Shown here: in pieces, positions 11,370 through 23,560 of the stretch
Layout: each line of letters starts with the position of its first letter
How positions within the stretch are numbered: position 1 is the stretch's first letter
From: Schistosoma haematobium
Lineage: Eukaryota; Platyhelminthes; Trematoda; Strigeidida; Schistosomatidae
Reading direction: 5' to 3'
Assembly (NCBI RefSeq): GCF_000699445.3
Contig: NC_067196.1
Coordinates: 44,793,806-44,857,805 of the forward strand
Length of the DNA: 64,000 nucleotides
The notes under the pieces: model-generated
Told to the model about the DNA's origin: nothing
What the model saw: the letters and a program-made list of their open reading frames with translations, nothing else
Database searches by the model: none
Made by a program: the position numbers and the translations under genes

Positions 11370-14300
11370 GTGAATAAAGTTACGAAATTCAAATCACTTT
11401 ATATTAACTCAGTAACTAAAGATTATTTTACTCACTAGGGAATTTGAAAATCTATGAGTTTGGTCAATTGTGGATTCTAAAGCTTTTATATTATTGAATA
11501 GTCTCATATTAGAATGGAACAACTATCAATCTCTTTTTTATTTCTCAGCATTTCCCAAACGGATGTCAATCCCTTTAAGTTAACATTTCTCTGCAATTTT
11601 CGTGGGGTTTTTTTTTTGTAGTTTTTTTTTTAGAATTTAACCATGAATATGTGACAATCAAATTTCATTTTAATCGAACTTCTTATAGTACCACCATGAT
11701 TGAGTGAATAAAAATAGAAATGATGACGGTGATATATTAGCTAGAAATGGATGAATACAATAAAATACAAACAACAAATAATTGCGTGATAAATTGACTT
11801 CGACAGACAGATCAATGTGTGATGAAAACAATGGATCGAATAAAAATAAATTAAATCTAAACAAAAGAAAAATACAGAACACAATCAAGGCGAAAAGGTT
11901 TGTAGATGTGCTCAATAACTAAAAAACTAATAATAATAATAATAATGACAATAATTTTTTTAAGCTTTATGTTATATTAAAATATGTATTTCTTAAGTAA
12001 GAAAATATTTGTTAATTGATTGAATGGAATTTGGATTAGCAACTTCTGTAGTTTTATACAACTGTTAAATAAAAATCATTGAAAACTTCAGTGTTCAATC
12101 CACTCAAACTTGAGCTCTGTATATTGTTAGCTCAATATTCTACCGTATAGAATGTTACTTTAAACTGGCTCTGGTATAATACCTACTAATTCAATAGTTA
12201 TTAATTAATATCTGGTTACAGACAATGATTTCTATTATTTTGTTTCTGATCGCTATTTTTATAAGCCATGTAATAGTACAATACAGTTTGATAAAAGAGA
12301 TAGAACTAAATCATACTGACGACCTTGAAATAACTAAAATCGACCAATGAGAATGAAGATAGCAATCGTTGAATTTATGGGCGATCTTTAAGAATGAATT
12401 GCAGATAGTTTGCTACAGGATATCATGTTTTTGACAATACCACACACTTTGATTAATTTGTTTGGTGAGTTGATCGTAGATTACCAATAAAATATTGGAC
12501 TAGTGAGAATAAGTATCTTATTTAGTTGTGGTGAGGAAATGAGAAGTCATTGAGTCCCGAGATAAGACGTTTTTTAGAAATATCAGTGTTAGAATTATTA
12601 GAGTTAGAAGTGTTTGGTTTAAAATAGTAAAGTTAGGACTTTATTGTTCCATAAACAGTTCTTACGATTTTATCGTTTTTCGTAATATAATGTTGCTTAT
12701 AAATGCTACATTCTGGTTGGTTAATGTTTGCTTGGTTAAAGACATTGGTAACCAGTTAGCTGTTCATTATATGCCATTGTATAAGAATTTATTTTACAAG
12801 TCGAGACTTTTATATTTATTAAAACGTAATAAAATGACAAAGAAAGAGGTTAATTTCTTTATTGCACATATTCCTGATATTGGTACTTTTCATTTCAGTT
12901 TTAATTGTTTCCTGATGATGAATTCCTAACATGTATTATAAGAAAGCATTAGGTAATTTATTAAGAAATAAACCAATCTCATTTCTATCACTAAAATCCA
13001 TGCTTTGGAATTTTCTTTGCTCTTGCAAATACTTGCCACCACGGTAGATTTTAACGATGGTTCATTTTCCGAGTTAAATAGTTTAAACACAATATTTCAC
13101 TGTCTGTCTGTGCTATATAATCAGTAATAATTTCTAATTTCAAGTACTTTTTTGTAAGCACATTCAATGAAAATTCAGTCGTTTATAATTTGCATCACTT
13201 GGCAATATCCCATCAAACAAACGTTAAATTAATTATGATGTAATCATGGAAATACAATTTCATTTAAAACTGAAAACCACTATAAATTCCATGATATAAA
13301 TTTCACCCTCCAAAATATGTCAACTTCAACTCTTAAGCACACTGATTTATATTAGGATTTTACTTACAATTAGTGATAGACCAATATATATCACTTATAA
13401 AGAAAGTGCACAAAATTACTAAAAATTCCCATGATACATAACGTACTAAGCTAAGTTAACACTGAATCAAGACACATTAAATTATCCTGAGTTCCACTAG
13501 GGAAAAATCATATACAGTGAAAATAAAGCAGATATTACGCTGATCAATCATCATACTGAATTGAAACGGAAATCATATTGAACAAAATTACGGAATAAAT
13601 GCATGTGATCTTGCCTATTTATCCCGTCCTAACAGATTAATTACCTGTCAACCTGATAACACTTGAAAACAAATGAATACATTTAATTTTCTGTTTCTTT
13701 TTTTCCTGATATTTTACACAAGATAAAATCATTTTAACTAGATAGATAATTGTTTAACAATTATAACTTCTCTGTTACATTGTGGCTGTTTCACCCTTTG
13801 TTACATCATTAGAATAATTTCAATAGACTGATCGCATTGTTTCTTAAAAAAAGGAAAAGAAAAACTATGAAATAGCAAAAACAATATTATAGTTGATTAC
13901 TTCTACATCGACGACTATTGTTTCTGTTTTACAGAATAAATTCACAAATTAATTCAACTTTACTCATTTAGTTAGAGATTGAATTCATAACACTTTAATC
14001 TCATGATTGAGTAAGTAATTGTTATAGAGAAGATAACCAAATTTTCATTTCAGTTGAAAAGTCATCTTAAATGTAAATTCATCACTTCACAATAAATACA
14101 ACATAAAATATTTTGATTCACTTGGTATTGTTTTACTTGAATCTTCCGATTAATGTATAGGACTGCAATTGATTATATGTGCATACTGCGTGTATTGCCT
14201 CGATATTGCCTTAATTTACAAGCATTATAAGCAAATATGGATAGTAAAACAGTAACAAATGAATTAAACTTCACCCCATTGCACAAGCAAGTGGCTATCA
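11370..14300. other. AT-rich intergenic DNA
   Basis: Nothing is supported here. A frame of Asn-rich sequence on the plus strand near 11.8-11.92 kb is compositional and lacks splice context. Confidence 0.55.
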
Positions 14301-14307
14301 GAACTCA

Positions 14308-14470
14308 GTAGCTAAGTGCATAACGCAATGGCGTTTGAAGTGAACGGTGTTGGGTTCGAGTCCCAGGGCGAACATCAACTCTGAAATGCAGGTACATCCA
14401 GCTGACGAGTCCCAAATAGGACGAAGTGGTGCGCGTCATGGATTCCACTGCTAGCCACTAACCATCTTTG
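14308..14470 (+). mobile_element. Sm-alpha-like hammerhead SINE
   Basis: The head has CTCAGTAGCTAAGTGCAT (A-box-like) and a perfect B-box GGGTTCGAGTCCC. The hammerhead part matches the Sm-alpha arrangement: GCAGGTACATCCAG before the core CTGACGA (14,402-14,408), GTCC and GGAC around CAAATA, then GAAGTG where GAAACG is expected, and TGGATTCCACTGC. The invariant A after GAA is changed and stem I is weakened, so this copy is probably inactive. Confidence 0.8.
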
Positions 14471-14611
14471 CTTATAGAATATTTTAGTTTTGTGATAAGT
14501 GTAAAAATCCTTTTCAATTTAGAAAAAAAAGAACTTGAATAGTAGTAGTTCAATAATAAGTGGGTTTTTTTATTTACTAGCAATTAGATGATATCTATCG
14601 ACTGTTATACT

Positions 14612-14878
14612 TTAGTTTTTCATCATGGCTCTACACTAATATATATATATATACGTTTTACAATAATCATATAATACTCATAGAGTAGATACGTTACGTA
14701 ATAATTACATAATGACATTTAAATTAACATTGATTAATTGGAAGAAAGAGGGTTATTAATATTTAAAGTGATCAAGAAGTTGCTACGTTGCGTAATGTAA
14801 GAAACATCTACTCGATGAATAATATATTATTATTGTAAAACGTATATATATTAGTGTAGAGCCATAATGAAAAACTAA
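14612..14878. repeat. Long inverted repeat, unclassified fold-back element
   Basis: The left arm begins TTAGTTTTTCATCATGGCTC and the right arm ends with its inverse (GAGCCATAATGAAAAACTAA). The arms of about 90 bp include a TA run, CGTTTTACAATAAT and a GAGTAGAT..TTACG segment, around a 75-bp spacer. It has no coding sequence and is not related to the 7.9-kb family. Confidence 0.7.
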
Positions 14879-15554
14879 TTGAAAAGAAATTTCTTCGCTC
14901 AATTCGTTCCTTCTTTATTTACCAAATGACAAAATGGGAATTTTCACTATGTTATACTTTAACTGAACGACTTATGTTTACAATATGACTTATATAGGTC
15001 AGATTAAGTTTCACTATTAAATCAACTAAATATATAATTGAATCATTGAATAAGTATTGATAAATTAAAACATATTCATTGTTTCTCTATAATATTTAAA
15101 AATAAACATGATTTCATTCATAATTCTATGACACAAAAACAACAACAACAACAGCAACAATCAAACATAATTTACTATTGTTTATTAAATTAAGAATAGA
15201 CACATTAATTTAACTAATGTAACTGAATAAATATTGTTTTTTTCTTAAAGTAAACGTATTATGTCATTGAATTTAAAAAAAATCAATAAAATTCAACAAC
15301 AACAATTTCTCTCTTCCATTCTTTTTACAAACTTTTATTTATATTTTTATCAAACAACAAATGTATATTTGAAGTGAATAATTTTCCCGCTGAATTCTCT
15401 TTCTTATTTTTTATTTAACCTTATAAAACATTGTTTTTAATGCTTATAGTTTTAAATTTTTTTCAAGTAAATAATTTAATAAATTGGGATTCATATGAAT
15501 ACTTTAATGGTTTCCAATTTGTTTGAACATTGTCATAAATGAATTAGTAATAAC

Positions 15555-15690
15555 TATAATAGTAAGGTCCTAAGTTCGAATCTCGTGAGGCAGGATCATA
15601 GATGCGCATTGCTGAGGAGTCCCATATTAGGACGAAACGGTTGTCCAGTGCTTCAAGGTTTTCTATGATGGTATAGATTCAATTAAATTA
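15555..15690 (+). mobile_element. tRNA-derived SINE with hammerhead (5' truncated)
   Basis: This copy begins inside the tRNA-like head (AAGTTCGAATCTC, a B-box) and runs through the hammerhead to the GGTTTTCTATGATGGT end typical of this family. The A-box is missing. It belongs to the same family as copies at 3.6, 16.9, 18.4 and 60.4 kb. Confidence 0.75.
15606..15651 (+). ncRNA. Hammerhead ribozyme with complete core
   Basis: Stem I GCAUUG/CAGUGC has six pairs (15,606-15,611 with 15,646-15,651). The core is CUGAGGA (15,612-15,618; the base after CUGA is free in the consensus). Stem II is GUCC/GGAC with a 7-nt loop, followed by GAAA, a short stem III (ACG/UGU) and C15645, after which cleavage is predicted. 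It is the Sm-alpha type. All invariant bases are present. Confidence 0.75.
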
Positions 15691-15904
15691 TGAATTCAAT
15701 TAGTTAGTAATAACTGTGTTTAATTGACGTCATAAAATTTACGGAAAAATAAATCACCTTAGCGTTATCAAAAGTAGATCATTAAAATTAGTTAAGAAAT
15801 ATCAATTGTTTATTGACTAGTTGATGATATTAACTATAACTGTTATTTCTAACAACGTTATATAAGGTTAGAAATATATAAAATAGTCTGGAGAATTAGT
15901 AATT

Positions 15905-16010
15905 TAACTCTGAGATACAGGTATATATATCTAGCGAAAGTGTCCCGAATAGGACGAAACGTGCATCTTGGATTCCATTGCTAGCCACCATCGAACTCTG
16001 CTTATAATGA
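15905..16010 (+). mobile_element. Sm-alpha-like hammerhead SINE fragment
   Basis: A 5' truncated copy starting ACTCTGAGATACAGGTA. It retains GTCCCGAATAGGACGAAACG and TGGATTCCATTGCTAGCC, but the CUGANGA core is destroyed (CTAGCGAAAG). It lies 0.2 kb downstream of the intact copy at 15.6 kb. Confidence 0.7.
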
Positions 16011-16844
16011 ATTAATCTGTTATTGTCAAGTCCTTAAAAATGGTCGGTCGTAATGATGGTGAACTGGTTTTATTTATAATCTATACTGTTCATAGACTAG
16101 GAGACCTGTAATAAAACAACTCCCCAGACTTTTAGAAATATGATATACACATGGTGTATCGTTAGATAATATTTCTATCCATATATATACCATACTAGTT
16201 TTGGGAGCTATTGAAAAGTCAAATATTCCTAATATTATTCAATTTAACCTAAAACTATATTGATTTCGGAATTATTTCATCTATTTTCCTCTGAATGTGT
16301 GACTGCTTAACATAATCTTCTATAAACCTTAAAGTTCTTTCCATCATACAGTCTAAATAGTAAACAGTAAGCTATTCTAAAAAAGAACCTTGAAATTTCC
16401 ACTATAATAGAAGTAAATGGATATTATCTGTATATCTGTATACTGTTATGTTAGATAATGCTGTTTGAAATTTTAAAAAAAGCCTTCTGAACAATCTGTC
16501 AGGTAGCAATTACGAAGAACTACTTAGCTTGCTCTATGAACACAACCCTGCAATTTCTAGATTGAAACCGTGCTGTTAACCAATAGTAATTTTATATGCA
16601 ACAAAACATTTTTATTTGTTAAGGTTTCTATTCCCAAAATTATGCATATGACAAACAAACATCAATTTAGGCCTCTACTTATTGTCTCCGCCTATTTGTT
16701 TTCTTCATTTACACACAAAACCTGCATGAACTAATGTAAATCCTCCTATTATTATGACTCATCATGTAAAACTTGCCAAGAAGACTGGATAAGAGACGGT
16801 TAGTACGAAAATATTGTTTATTAACTTAACCAATTGAAGCTAGA

Positions 16845-17005
16845 CCACCATGGAAAACCTGAAAGCATTGGACAGCCTTTTCGTCCTATTGTAAAACCCC
16901 TCAGCCGTGCGCATCCACGATCCCGTCCCCCACGAGATTCAAACCCTGGACAGATCAGTGTCGCACGCGAGCGCTTAACCACTAGACCACTGAGCCTTCA
17001 GTTGT
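16845..17005 (-). mobile_element. tRNA-derived hammerhead SINE, degenerate ribozyme
   Basis: On the minus strand it opens GGCTCAGTGGTCTAGTGG (A-box), then GGTTTGAATCTC (B-box), then a hammerhead remnant CUGAGGG followed by a broken stem II and GGACGAAAAGG. It ends CCATGGTGGTCTAGC. Confidence 0.75.
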
Positions 17006-18241
17006 CTCATGATCTCAACCATTCAAATTACTATAATACCCACAAAAACCCTTCTGATATAAATAAACCAAGTGACTTGATTAACCTCACTCAAATAGTG
17101 AATTCCTACATTTAGATAAAGTCCTTAAAATATGGTCAAAAGATGTAATTTTTTAGGCATAACTAGACAAAAGTGTATTCAACCACTCTAAAATACCTCC
17201 CTGTAAATAAATTCACAAGTTATATAGCTTCCCTTTTCCACACATCCCAAGTAATTTCGATTATCTTCTTACAAACCTTCTACAAATATTTGTAATCTCA
17301 TGAGGGTAGTTTCAACCAACTAAATATCAGGTAATAACAAATGATGACGGAAAAGAAAAGCTAAAAATGATACCATATTTTAATCAAATTCTAAATCCAT
17401 CTATCAGCATCAGACTATAAAGAATAAGCTTTTAATTTTCGTAAACATAACGTTTATGGTCTTCTATCCCTGATGGTCTTTCATCGTTTTTGAGTTCGTC
17501 ACAGTTATCTTAATTTACCAAAATACCTAAAATAAGTAAGCTTAACCAAATGATAAAAATACTTTTAGATTATAGAGCATTACGAATGATTTATAGCTAG
17601 CCAATCAAAAGTATTCATATAGTTCAATTCAACTCATAACACATTACTGTGTAGGATATTAGTTGTTTTATTCACTGTATGAATAGACAGAGATGTGGCT
17701 TGACAATCACAGGTAATTATTCATCAGCCTCCTTTCTAATTTATTTACTGTTATCACATACTATAACTGTGCATTTTATTTATATGTAACCTAAAATATT
17801 ATTGAGTGAGTCAAAGTAAAAATGTTAATACTGACAAAACCATCACAATTTGAGTTGGATCACGTGAATACATATACTGATCGTTAGAAAATATGTACAA
17901 TGAAGAACGAAGCGTCCAAGTTCATAACCCTTATTTCGAACTCTGTGAAATAAATCAAATTCAAATCAAGTCTATATTTTAGTATGCCATCTATTATCTT
18001 AGTCTTTTCTTGTAAATTAAACAAAGGATGTGTAAAAGACAAGTTCTTTAAGTGTATCCCAAACGTTTTTGCTATAGAAAAATGTATCTAACTGGGATGA
18101 TTAGGGTAAAAGATTGTCTAACTACAAAAGTTTGATGATCAAATTATAAACTCACATTAAATTCATAAACCCATTATTTATGCATCAACGTAAATTAGTG
18201 AGTAACATATTCTTTAAATACAATACTTTAGTACAACTGCT

Positions 18242-18244
<3 letters not shown>

Positions 18245-18285
<41 letters not shown>
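18245..18285. repeat. (TA)n microsatellite
   Basis: About 20 uninterrupted TA units. Confidence 0.95.
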
Positions 18286-18290
<5 letters not shown>

Positions 18291-18344
18291 GTAGAATAAA
18301 ATCCTTTGCATATGAACTAAAAGATGTACTTACAATTTTTTGAT

Positions 18345-18560
18345 TGAGATCATGAACCGATCGATGTTAGACCACCTTTGGAAACCTGGAAGCACTGGAC
18401 GGCCGTTTCGTCCTGTCGTGGGACTCCCCAGCGGTGCGCATCCACAATCCCGCTCGCCGGATTTGAACCCAGGGCCTTCGGTCTGGCGCGCGAACGCTTA
18501 ACCTACTGGACCACTGAGCCGGCATCCAATGGTGATAGTGTTTAACATCAACCAATCCAC
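18345..18560 (-). mobile_element. tRNA-derived hammerhead SINE with intact pol III boxes
   Basis: On the minus strand the A-box-like CTCAGTGGTCCAGTAGG and a perfect B-box GGTTCAAATCC are spaced as in a tRNA promoter. The ribozyme core reads CUGGGGA (invariant A replaced by G), with stem II closed by GGAC and GAAAC. Transcription looks possible; self-cleavage does not. Confidence 0.78.
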
Positions 18561-18699
18561 GAAATTGCGCGACCAACTTCCATTGTACTGAGGTAGATAC
18601 CTGTCTCTACCCGACAAGGATTAGCTCCATTGGTCACGGCTTCTCACTAGAACTCCGAGAATTCCCTCACGAAGCTAGTCACTAGTGAGCACATGTTGA

Positions 18700-18926
18700 T
18701 TACAATTGATTGATCACTGAGTAGTGACCTATTTTATGTTTGTCTAATCTTTTAGTGCTGGTTAAATTGCAACATTATCAACCACCTAATGTGTCAACAT
18801 AATGCATGTGAGATCTGATCGCTTAGACTAGTGGTCATACTGTAACTTGGTCAATATAAGTTGTTCAGCATTAAAAGACTAGACAGAAATGAAAATGGTC
18901 ACTACTCAGTGATCGATCGATTGTAA
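18700..18926. repeat. Fold-back (MITE-like) element, second copy
   Basis: The termini TTACAATTGATTGATCACTG and its near-perfect inverse (CAGTGATCGATCGATTGTAA) bound 227 bp. Weaker inner arms include GTCTAATCTTTTAGTGCTG and an inverse near 18,880. It is the same family as 7,887-8,199 but without the SINE in the loop. Confidence 0.7.
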
Positions 18927-18929
18927 CAA

Positions 18930-21110
18930 AGGTTCTAAAGAATCTGGGAATGCGAACTAGACAAATATTTTAAGTCAGATTTATCAAGTCAAAATGGAAT
19001 GAAAAGTTCATACTCTTCATTTTTATTAACAAGTCAATTGAAGGTTAACTGCTGAAACGTGATTAATCTTAAATGATTTTGCTTTTTGGATATTAACAGG
19101 AAAGCACTAGTAATGCTTACTAATCTTTTCGAATGCACTCAATATTTTCACTTCATTCTCTTTGTTCAATCAAACTTTGATTATCATTTTAACCTTAATT
19201 GATTAGATTTGGTATTTGCGTAACCAAATGCTTAGATTTTCACGTTTCTGTGTGTCCAATATACTTGTCCTTGCACACTGTTGAGTAAAGTATTTTATAT
19301 AGTGGAACTAGCATCACTACATGCAATTTATTACCTAGTTCTACCTTCAGTTTTTGGTTAACCTTCTTAGTAAATTGATCCCAATTTAAAATAATTAAAT
19401 ACTTTTGAAGTAATCATCTGGTGGAAACCAACTTATCATCGTGACGTTACTCACTTTTCCGACTTACTTTAATAAACCTTACTTCTACGGCAGAATAGTT
19501 CTCACGTTTGTTTACACAAAGCAACAGTGTAAAACATTTGTTGCTCAAATAATTTACTTTGATCTTTTCATCTACATGTTTCAAAGTAAGGAGTAAAAAA
19601 TATCAGCTAAATTAGATCAAACTACTTATACCTATCCTATCTGTTCAGGTATCTCGTTACCAAATACAATTACCACTTAACTGAATTTTTATAATTTATG
19701 GAAAACATCTTTACATGTAATCCTTATTTGTTGTTAGACCTAATAGTCCATCAAACTACTGTGATTGTGTGTGTGTATTTAAGTTTACTCACTGTTATTT
19801 CAAATTATTTCTTTATTCGCTATTGTCTGCAAATTTGTTACTGTCAAACGTCTTCACTCTGGTACATTGTACTCAAATAATTCCAATGGAATAGCATACT
19901 ACACTTCATTATTTTTAATCGGTTGGACTATGCTACTAAAAGTTAAGTAATTCACGGAAATCGAGTAGTTCTACTGAGGATATTTTGCGCTAACAAACCA
20001 AATAACAAGATGTGGTTACAAGTTTCAGTATATCTAATAATAATCTTAAAGTAACAGGTCTTTCACTGAATAATGCTACTGAATATTTAAAAGAAAGAAT
20101 ATGCGTGCCCTAACAGATTACTCAGTGGTAACCAATCCTAAATTGTCTAGTCCCGAATGCTAATCAAATCCTAATAATCAAATTGCCACTTGGCTAAATG
20201 ACTCTAATCAAGGTCAAGGCTCATCTAATGTTAGATGGCTGTTACCAAGAAGTTTGGAATTTCAGTTTTCTAATGGTTCTTACTCTCTATCAAAGCTAAT
20301 TAACAACCTTGAGAGATTCTAACATCTGTCAACCAGTATCAGGGCCTAAGATGCAACTGTTTCTTTCGTATCAGTGCCGATATTTCGTCAGAATCCAAAC
20401 TACTACGTATTATGAAACTTTTTAAAATAAATAAAGTCGTCTTTACTTCCATTTAACTTGCGCTGATACAGAACAGCCTTGAAGAAATAATTTTTCCCGG
20501 ATAGTGATTAGTTTGGTTTATTTGTTGTAAAGCGGAAACAAAATCAAGACCCAAAGGTTTATTTTTAAGAACACAATGAAAACTCTGAAGTAAGGGTCAA
20601 TAAAAGTCTTCAAATGGTTATGATATGCTCAGTAGTTTGGACATTCAAATTATAATGATTGGGTTACAAGTTTCAATCATGGTTTCTAAACCATAATGTG
20701 TGAATTAACATTATAGTTTATTTAGGCGTCTAGTACTCGAAAGTTCTTGCAGTTATCAAGACAAATTTGATTGTTAATGCCGTCACGCGCCCTTATTAAA
20801 ATTTTTCCTTGGATATATTTAATAAAATCACGTTATATAACAAGTTGAATTGTAAAGTCGGTAATAACAATAACATTTCCCAGTTTGAACGGTAACTTCA
20901 AATATCAGACTTTTAATGGAGATTTCTCAAAGAACCTCCGTTACAGAAAAGGCAAAAAATTACATGCGATTAATACTTTTTAGCTTTACTAACGTATTAT
21001 TTATTAATAAACATACGTGAAACTTATGCAATTACCATATGAATTTTAATGGATGGGGTACTAATACATCATTCTTACATATCTTAACTGGAAGCAATAA
21101 AACTAGAATC
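18930..21110. other. Intergenic DNA with a doubtful coding-like patch at 20.1-20.33 kb
   Basis: Most is AT-rich and featureless. At 20,095-20,325 the plus strand reads a protein-like stretch (LTDYSVVTNPKLSSP, NVRWLLPRSLEFQFSNGSYS) with one internal stop. It may be an old gene or repeat fragment; no match is recognised. Confidence 0.4.
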
Positions 21111-21120
21111 TTATTGATAC

Positions 21121-21126
21121 TTTATT
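21121..21126 (-). terminator. Polyadenylation signal of the 126-residue gene
   Basis: TTTATT on the plus strand is AATAAA on the minus strand, about 50 nt downstream of the TAG stop at 21177, a normal distance for a short 3'-UTR. Confidence 0.5.
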
Positions 21127-21176
21127 AATTACAAACAGTGATCGTCAGCCAAAAGTGCAAAACAGATTCTCAAAGA

Positions 21177-21598
21177 CTAGTCGCTTGATTTCTTTTGAGC
21201 TTTTAAATGATTTTGTGAAACAGTCTTGAAAACATCAATCGGAATCCAATACGTCGATTTATCTTCTTCTTGAATGTATGGTGACCGAATCACAGGGCTC
21301 TTCGACTTAACATCACAGTCTTCACTTGATTTCAAAGTTCCATTCTCTTCCAACTTAAGACCGCCATTTATGCGTCTTCTTCTTGAAAGTTTGTAAATAT
21401 CGTTCAACAAATCTATACTGATGTTTCTAGCCTCCTTACTGTCTACAAACCATTTTGGTGGTATTGATGGAAATTTGTCGAGTATTTTCACTGCCTAAAA
21501 TGTATTTATTAGGGTGATGAATTCAATATCAATACCTCCTTAATTTTATCAACTTCGTACGTCTCCTTTAGAGCGCTAACAATAATATCACTATTCAT
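21177..21598 (-). CDS. Small two-exon gene, 126 residues, function unknown
   Basis: On the minus strand exon 1 is 21598-21536 (21 codons, opening MNSDIIVSALKETYEVDKIK) and exon 2 is 21494-21177 (105 codons plus TAG). The 41-bp intron has GT-AG ends (GAG|GTATTG and TTTTAG|GCA) and joins in phase 0. Very short introns near the 5' end are typical of schistosome genes. An AATAAA hexamer lies about 50 nt past the stop (minus strand, 21126-21121). The product is charged and hydrophilic, with a basic RRRR cluster after the sequence LLNDIYKLS and a Lys-rich C-terminus; there is no signal peptide or membrane segment. I do not recognise the family. No repeat element overlaps it. The frame, tiny intron and polyA signal together make it the most convincing gene apart from HDAC8. 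Confidence 0.72.
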
Positions 21599-22439
21599 CT
21601 TAATCAGTAAAACAAGTCATTGATTAGTTTACTACAATGTAGCTTGTATCCTTATGACAAAAAGCCCGATCGATTATGCAAAAATTTCTAGTCAAAAATG
21701 TGTTCGCACAAAAACTAAACTAGTAAGTATGTTATGTAAAATAATAGCAGTAATTTGAATTGTTTCCAATATTTTTTCCACTTTTCATAAAATGACGTTC
21801 CTGATGTTTTTCATAATAAATCCAATAATCTTGAGCAATAGACGACAATCAAATAGCCTGTTCTCTTTTCATAAACTTTTTCAAAATTATTTTACCTGAA
21901 AGATAAAGTGATATGATGTAAATAAATCATGTTTGAAATTTCATTTGAGTGTTTCAAACATGATAACTGATTTATATAACATGTAAGATACGTTAAAGTT
22001 CTCTTGATGATTTAAAACAAGGTATCCCACCATCCTACCATCAACTAATGATTCCGAATGCTCACCAGATATGCTACATATTTGGACCACTTACTGCATC
22101 GTTTAAACTAAACTTACAGGTATAAAAAGTTTATTTACTGAGTAAAAGTTTTCTACAATAAACAATAGATGCAATACTAAAATGCATAGGCATTTTTATC
22201 CGTGCAAACCGTCTGCTACTTAAATTTTGTTCTGGATTAAATTTGTATCCTGTCAGTTATGCCAAACACAGCAATGATGAAATAGTAACTGAAATACCAG
22301 TTCAAAAGTTAAGCTTTTCTAACCACTGCAAGTATTTTAGGTGACACATTAAAAAACTAACGCAAAACCCAACCCGAGTGTTGTTTATTCATCAACTTTA
22401 TGGCTTTTAGTAATAATATTTGGTAATTAGCAAACTTAG

Positions 22440-22640
22440 GATCTAAGGAAAGACGAAGGGTGAATGCATCTGGGCCACTGCATAGAATTTTGAGCCTTGT
22501 CACCCAAATCCTCTAGCCAATGAACGATATCTATATGATGAGGTGTGAGCCTTTAAAACTAGTCTCAGTATCTTCCCTAAGTTTTCCAAGACATGCTTAA
22601 GGCCCAGCAATGTGAATTATTGTCTCTAAAACAAAGAAAT
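22440..22640 (-). mobile_element. RTE 3'-end fragment
   Basis: The minus strand reads TTGGCTAGAGGATTTGGGTG, then CAAGGCTCAAAATTCTATG and a CTTCGTCTTTCCTTAGATC end. This parallels the 3' end of the RTE element at 48.7 kb (GACATGGCTCAGAATCGATC, TGTCTTCCCTTAAACTAAG). It is a short, diverged scrap. Confidence 0.5.
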
Positions 22641-23229
22641 TGAGAATAGAAACAGCTGCAAAATATACAGAATGTTCTATCTAGCTCGTAATGACGTGGA
22701 TGTTGAGTTAATAATGATGTGAAGAACAAAGTTCAGTATCTTTTGGTTTCGGCAGATTTCAGAACAGTACTGACATCGGAGATTTTCTAAACTTATAAAA
22801 AGTTTACTCATTACTCGTTTTTGTGTAGGCGGCAAGCCCTTGCTTTGAGGAAAATTCATTTCTCTTGGAAAGGGTCCGAAGAGTCGACGAAACTATGAAC
22901 ATCACCAATTAGATGTTAAATCTTTTGACACTTTCCTACTGAAGATACCTCTTAATATTAATAGGCGACTTAATCAGATTTCCGTATTTGGAAAAACAGG
23001 TGAGTTCAAAAACCAGTGACGAACGGTATCTCGGTGGAATATATGCTTCCCACCGAAACCCAATGATACGTGAGCAAATATCCAGCCTCTTAAATATACA
23101 ACAAACAACAACCTGTCAACCACTGATAATGATCCAACTAACTGGTTGGATTAATTATTGTGTAGTTGACAGTTTTTATATCACAAGTAGTCTGTATACC
23201 CAATACCCCAATTTTGGAGAAACGTGTTT

Positions 23230-23560
23230 TCGTTTCGGATAAATTTTGGGAAGGCCGCAGTTGAAAACTTTGGGGAAATTTCGAGGAGACGGCACAAAAA
23301 CCCCGGAATTTCCCCAGGTTTGAGGAAAATCTTCAAAATGTTTGGGTGAATTTCGGGCTTTCCCTAATATTTCTCCAGCATCTCATAACGCTCCGAAGTT
23401 TTTCCCCAAAGTTTAGGAAAAACTACGAAACTTCTTACGACTTTGCGGAAGACCCCTAAGGAGATCGGGCAGTTTCCCAAGCAACCCAAAAAGGGGAAAT
23501 AAAGGCGAAGAAAGGGGAAATAAAGCGGACGAAAGCGTAAATAAAGGGGAAATATCGCAG
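23230..23560. repeat. GGGGAAA/TTTCCCC-rich low-complexity block
   Basis: This stretch is richer in GC and purines than its surroundings, with scattered GGGGAAAT and TTTCCCC words, and tandem GGGGAAATAAAG-type units at about 23,490-23,557. The 70-codon frame across it (minus, 23,576-23,364) reflects the low complexity (PLYLRFRPLYFPFLRLYFPF) and is not supported as a gene. Confidence 0.6.

Noticed and set aside
11670..11915. 81-codon minus-strand frame, hydrophobic
   Set aside because: Composition follows from a run of A-rich sequence on the other strand; no splice sites or motifs support it.
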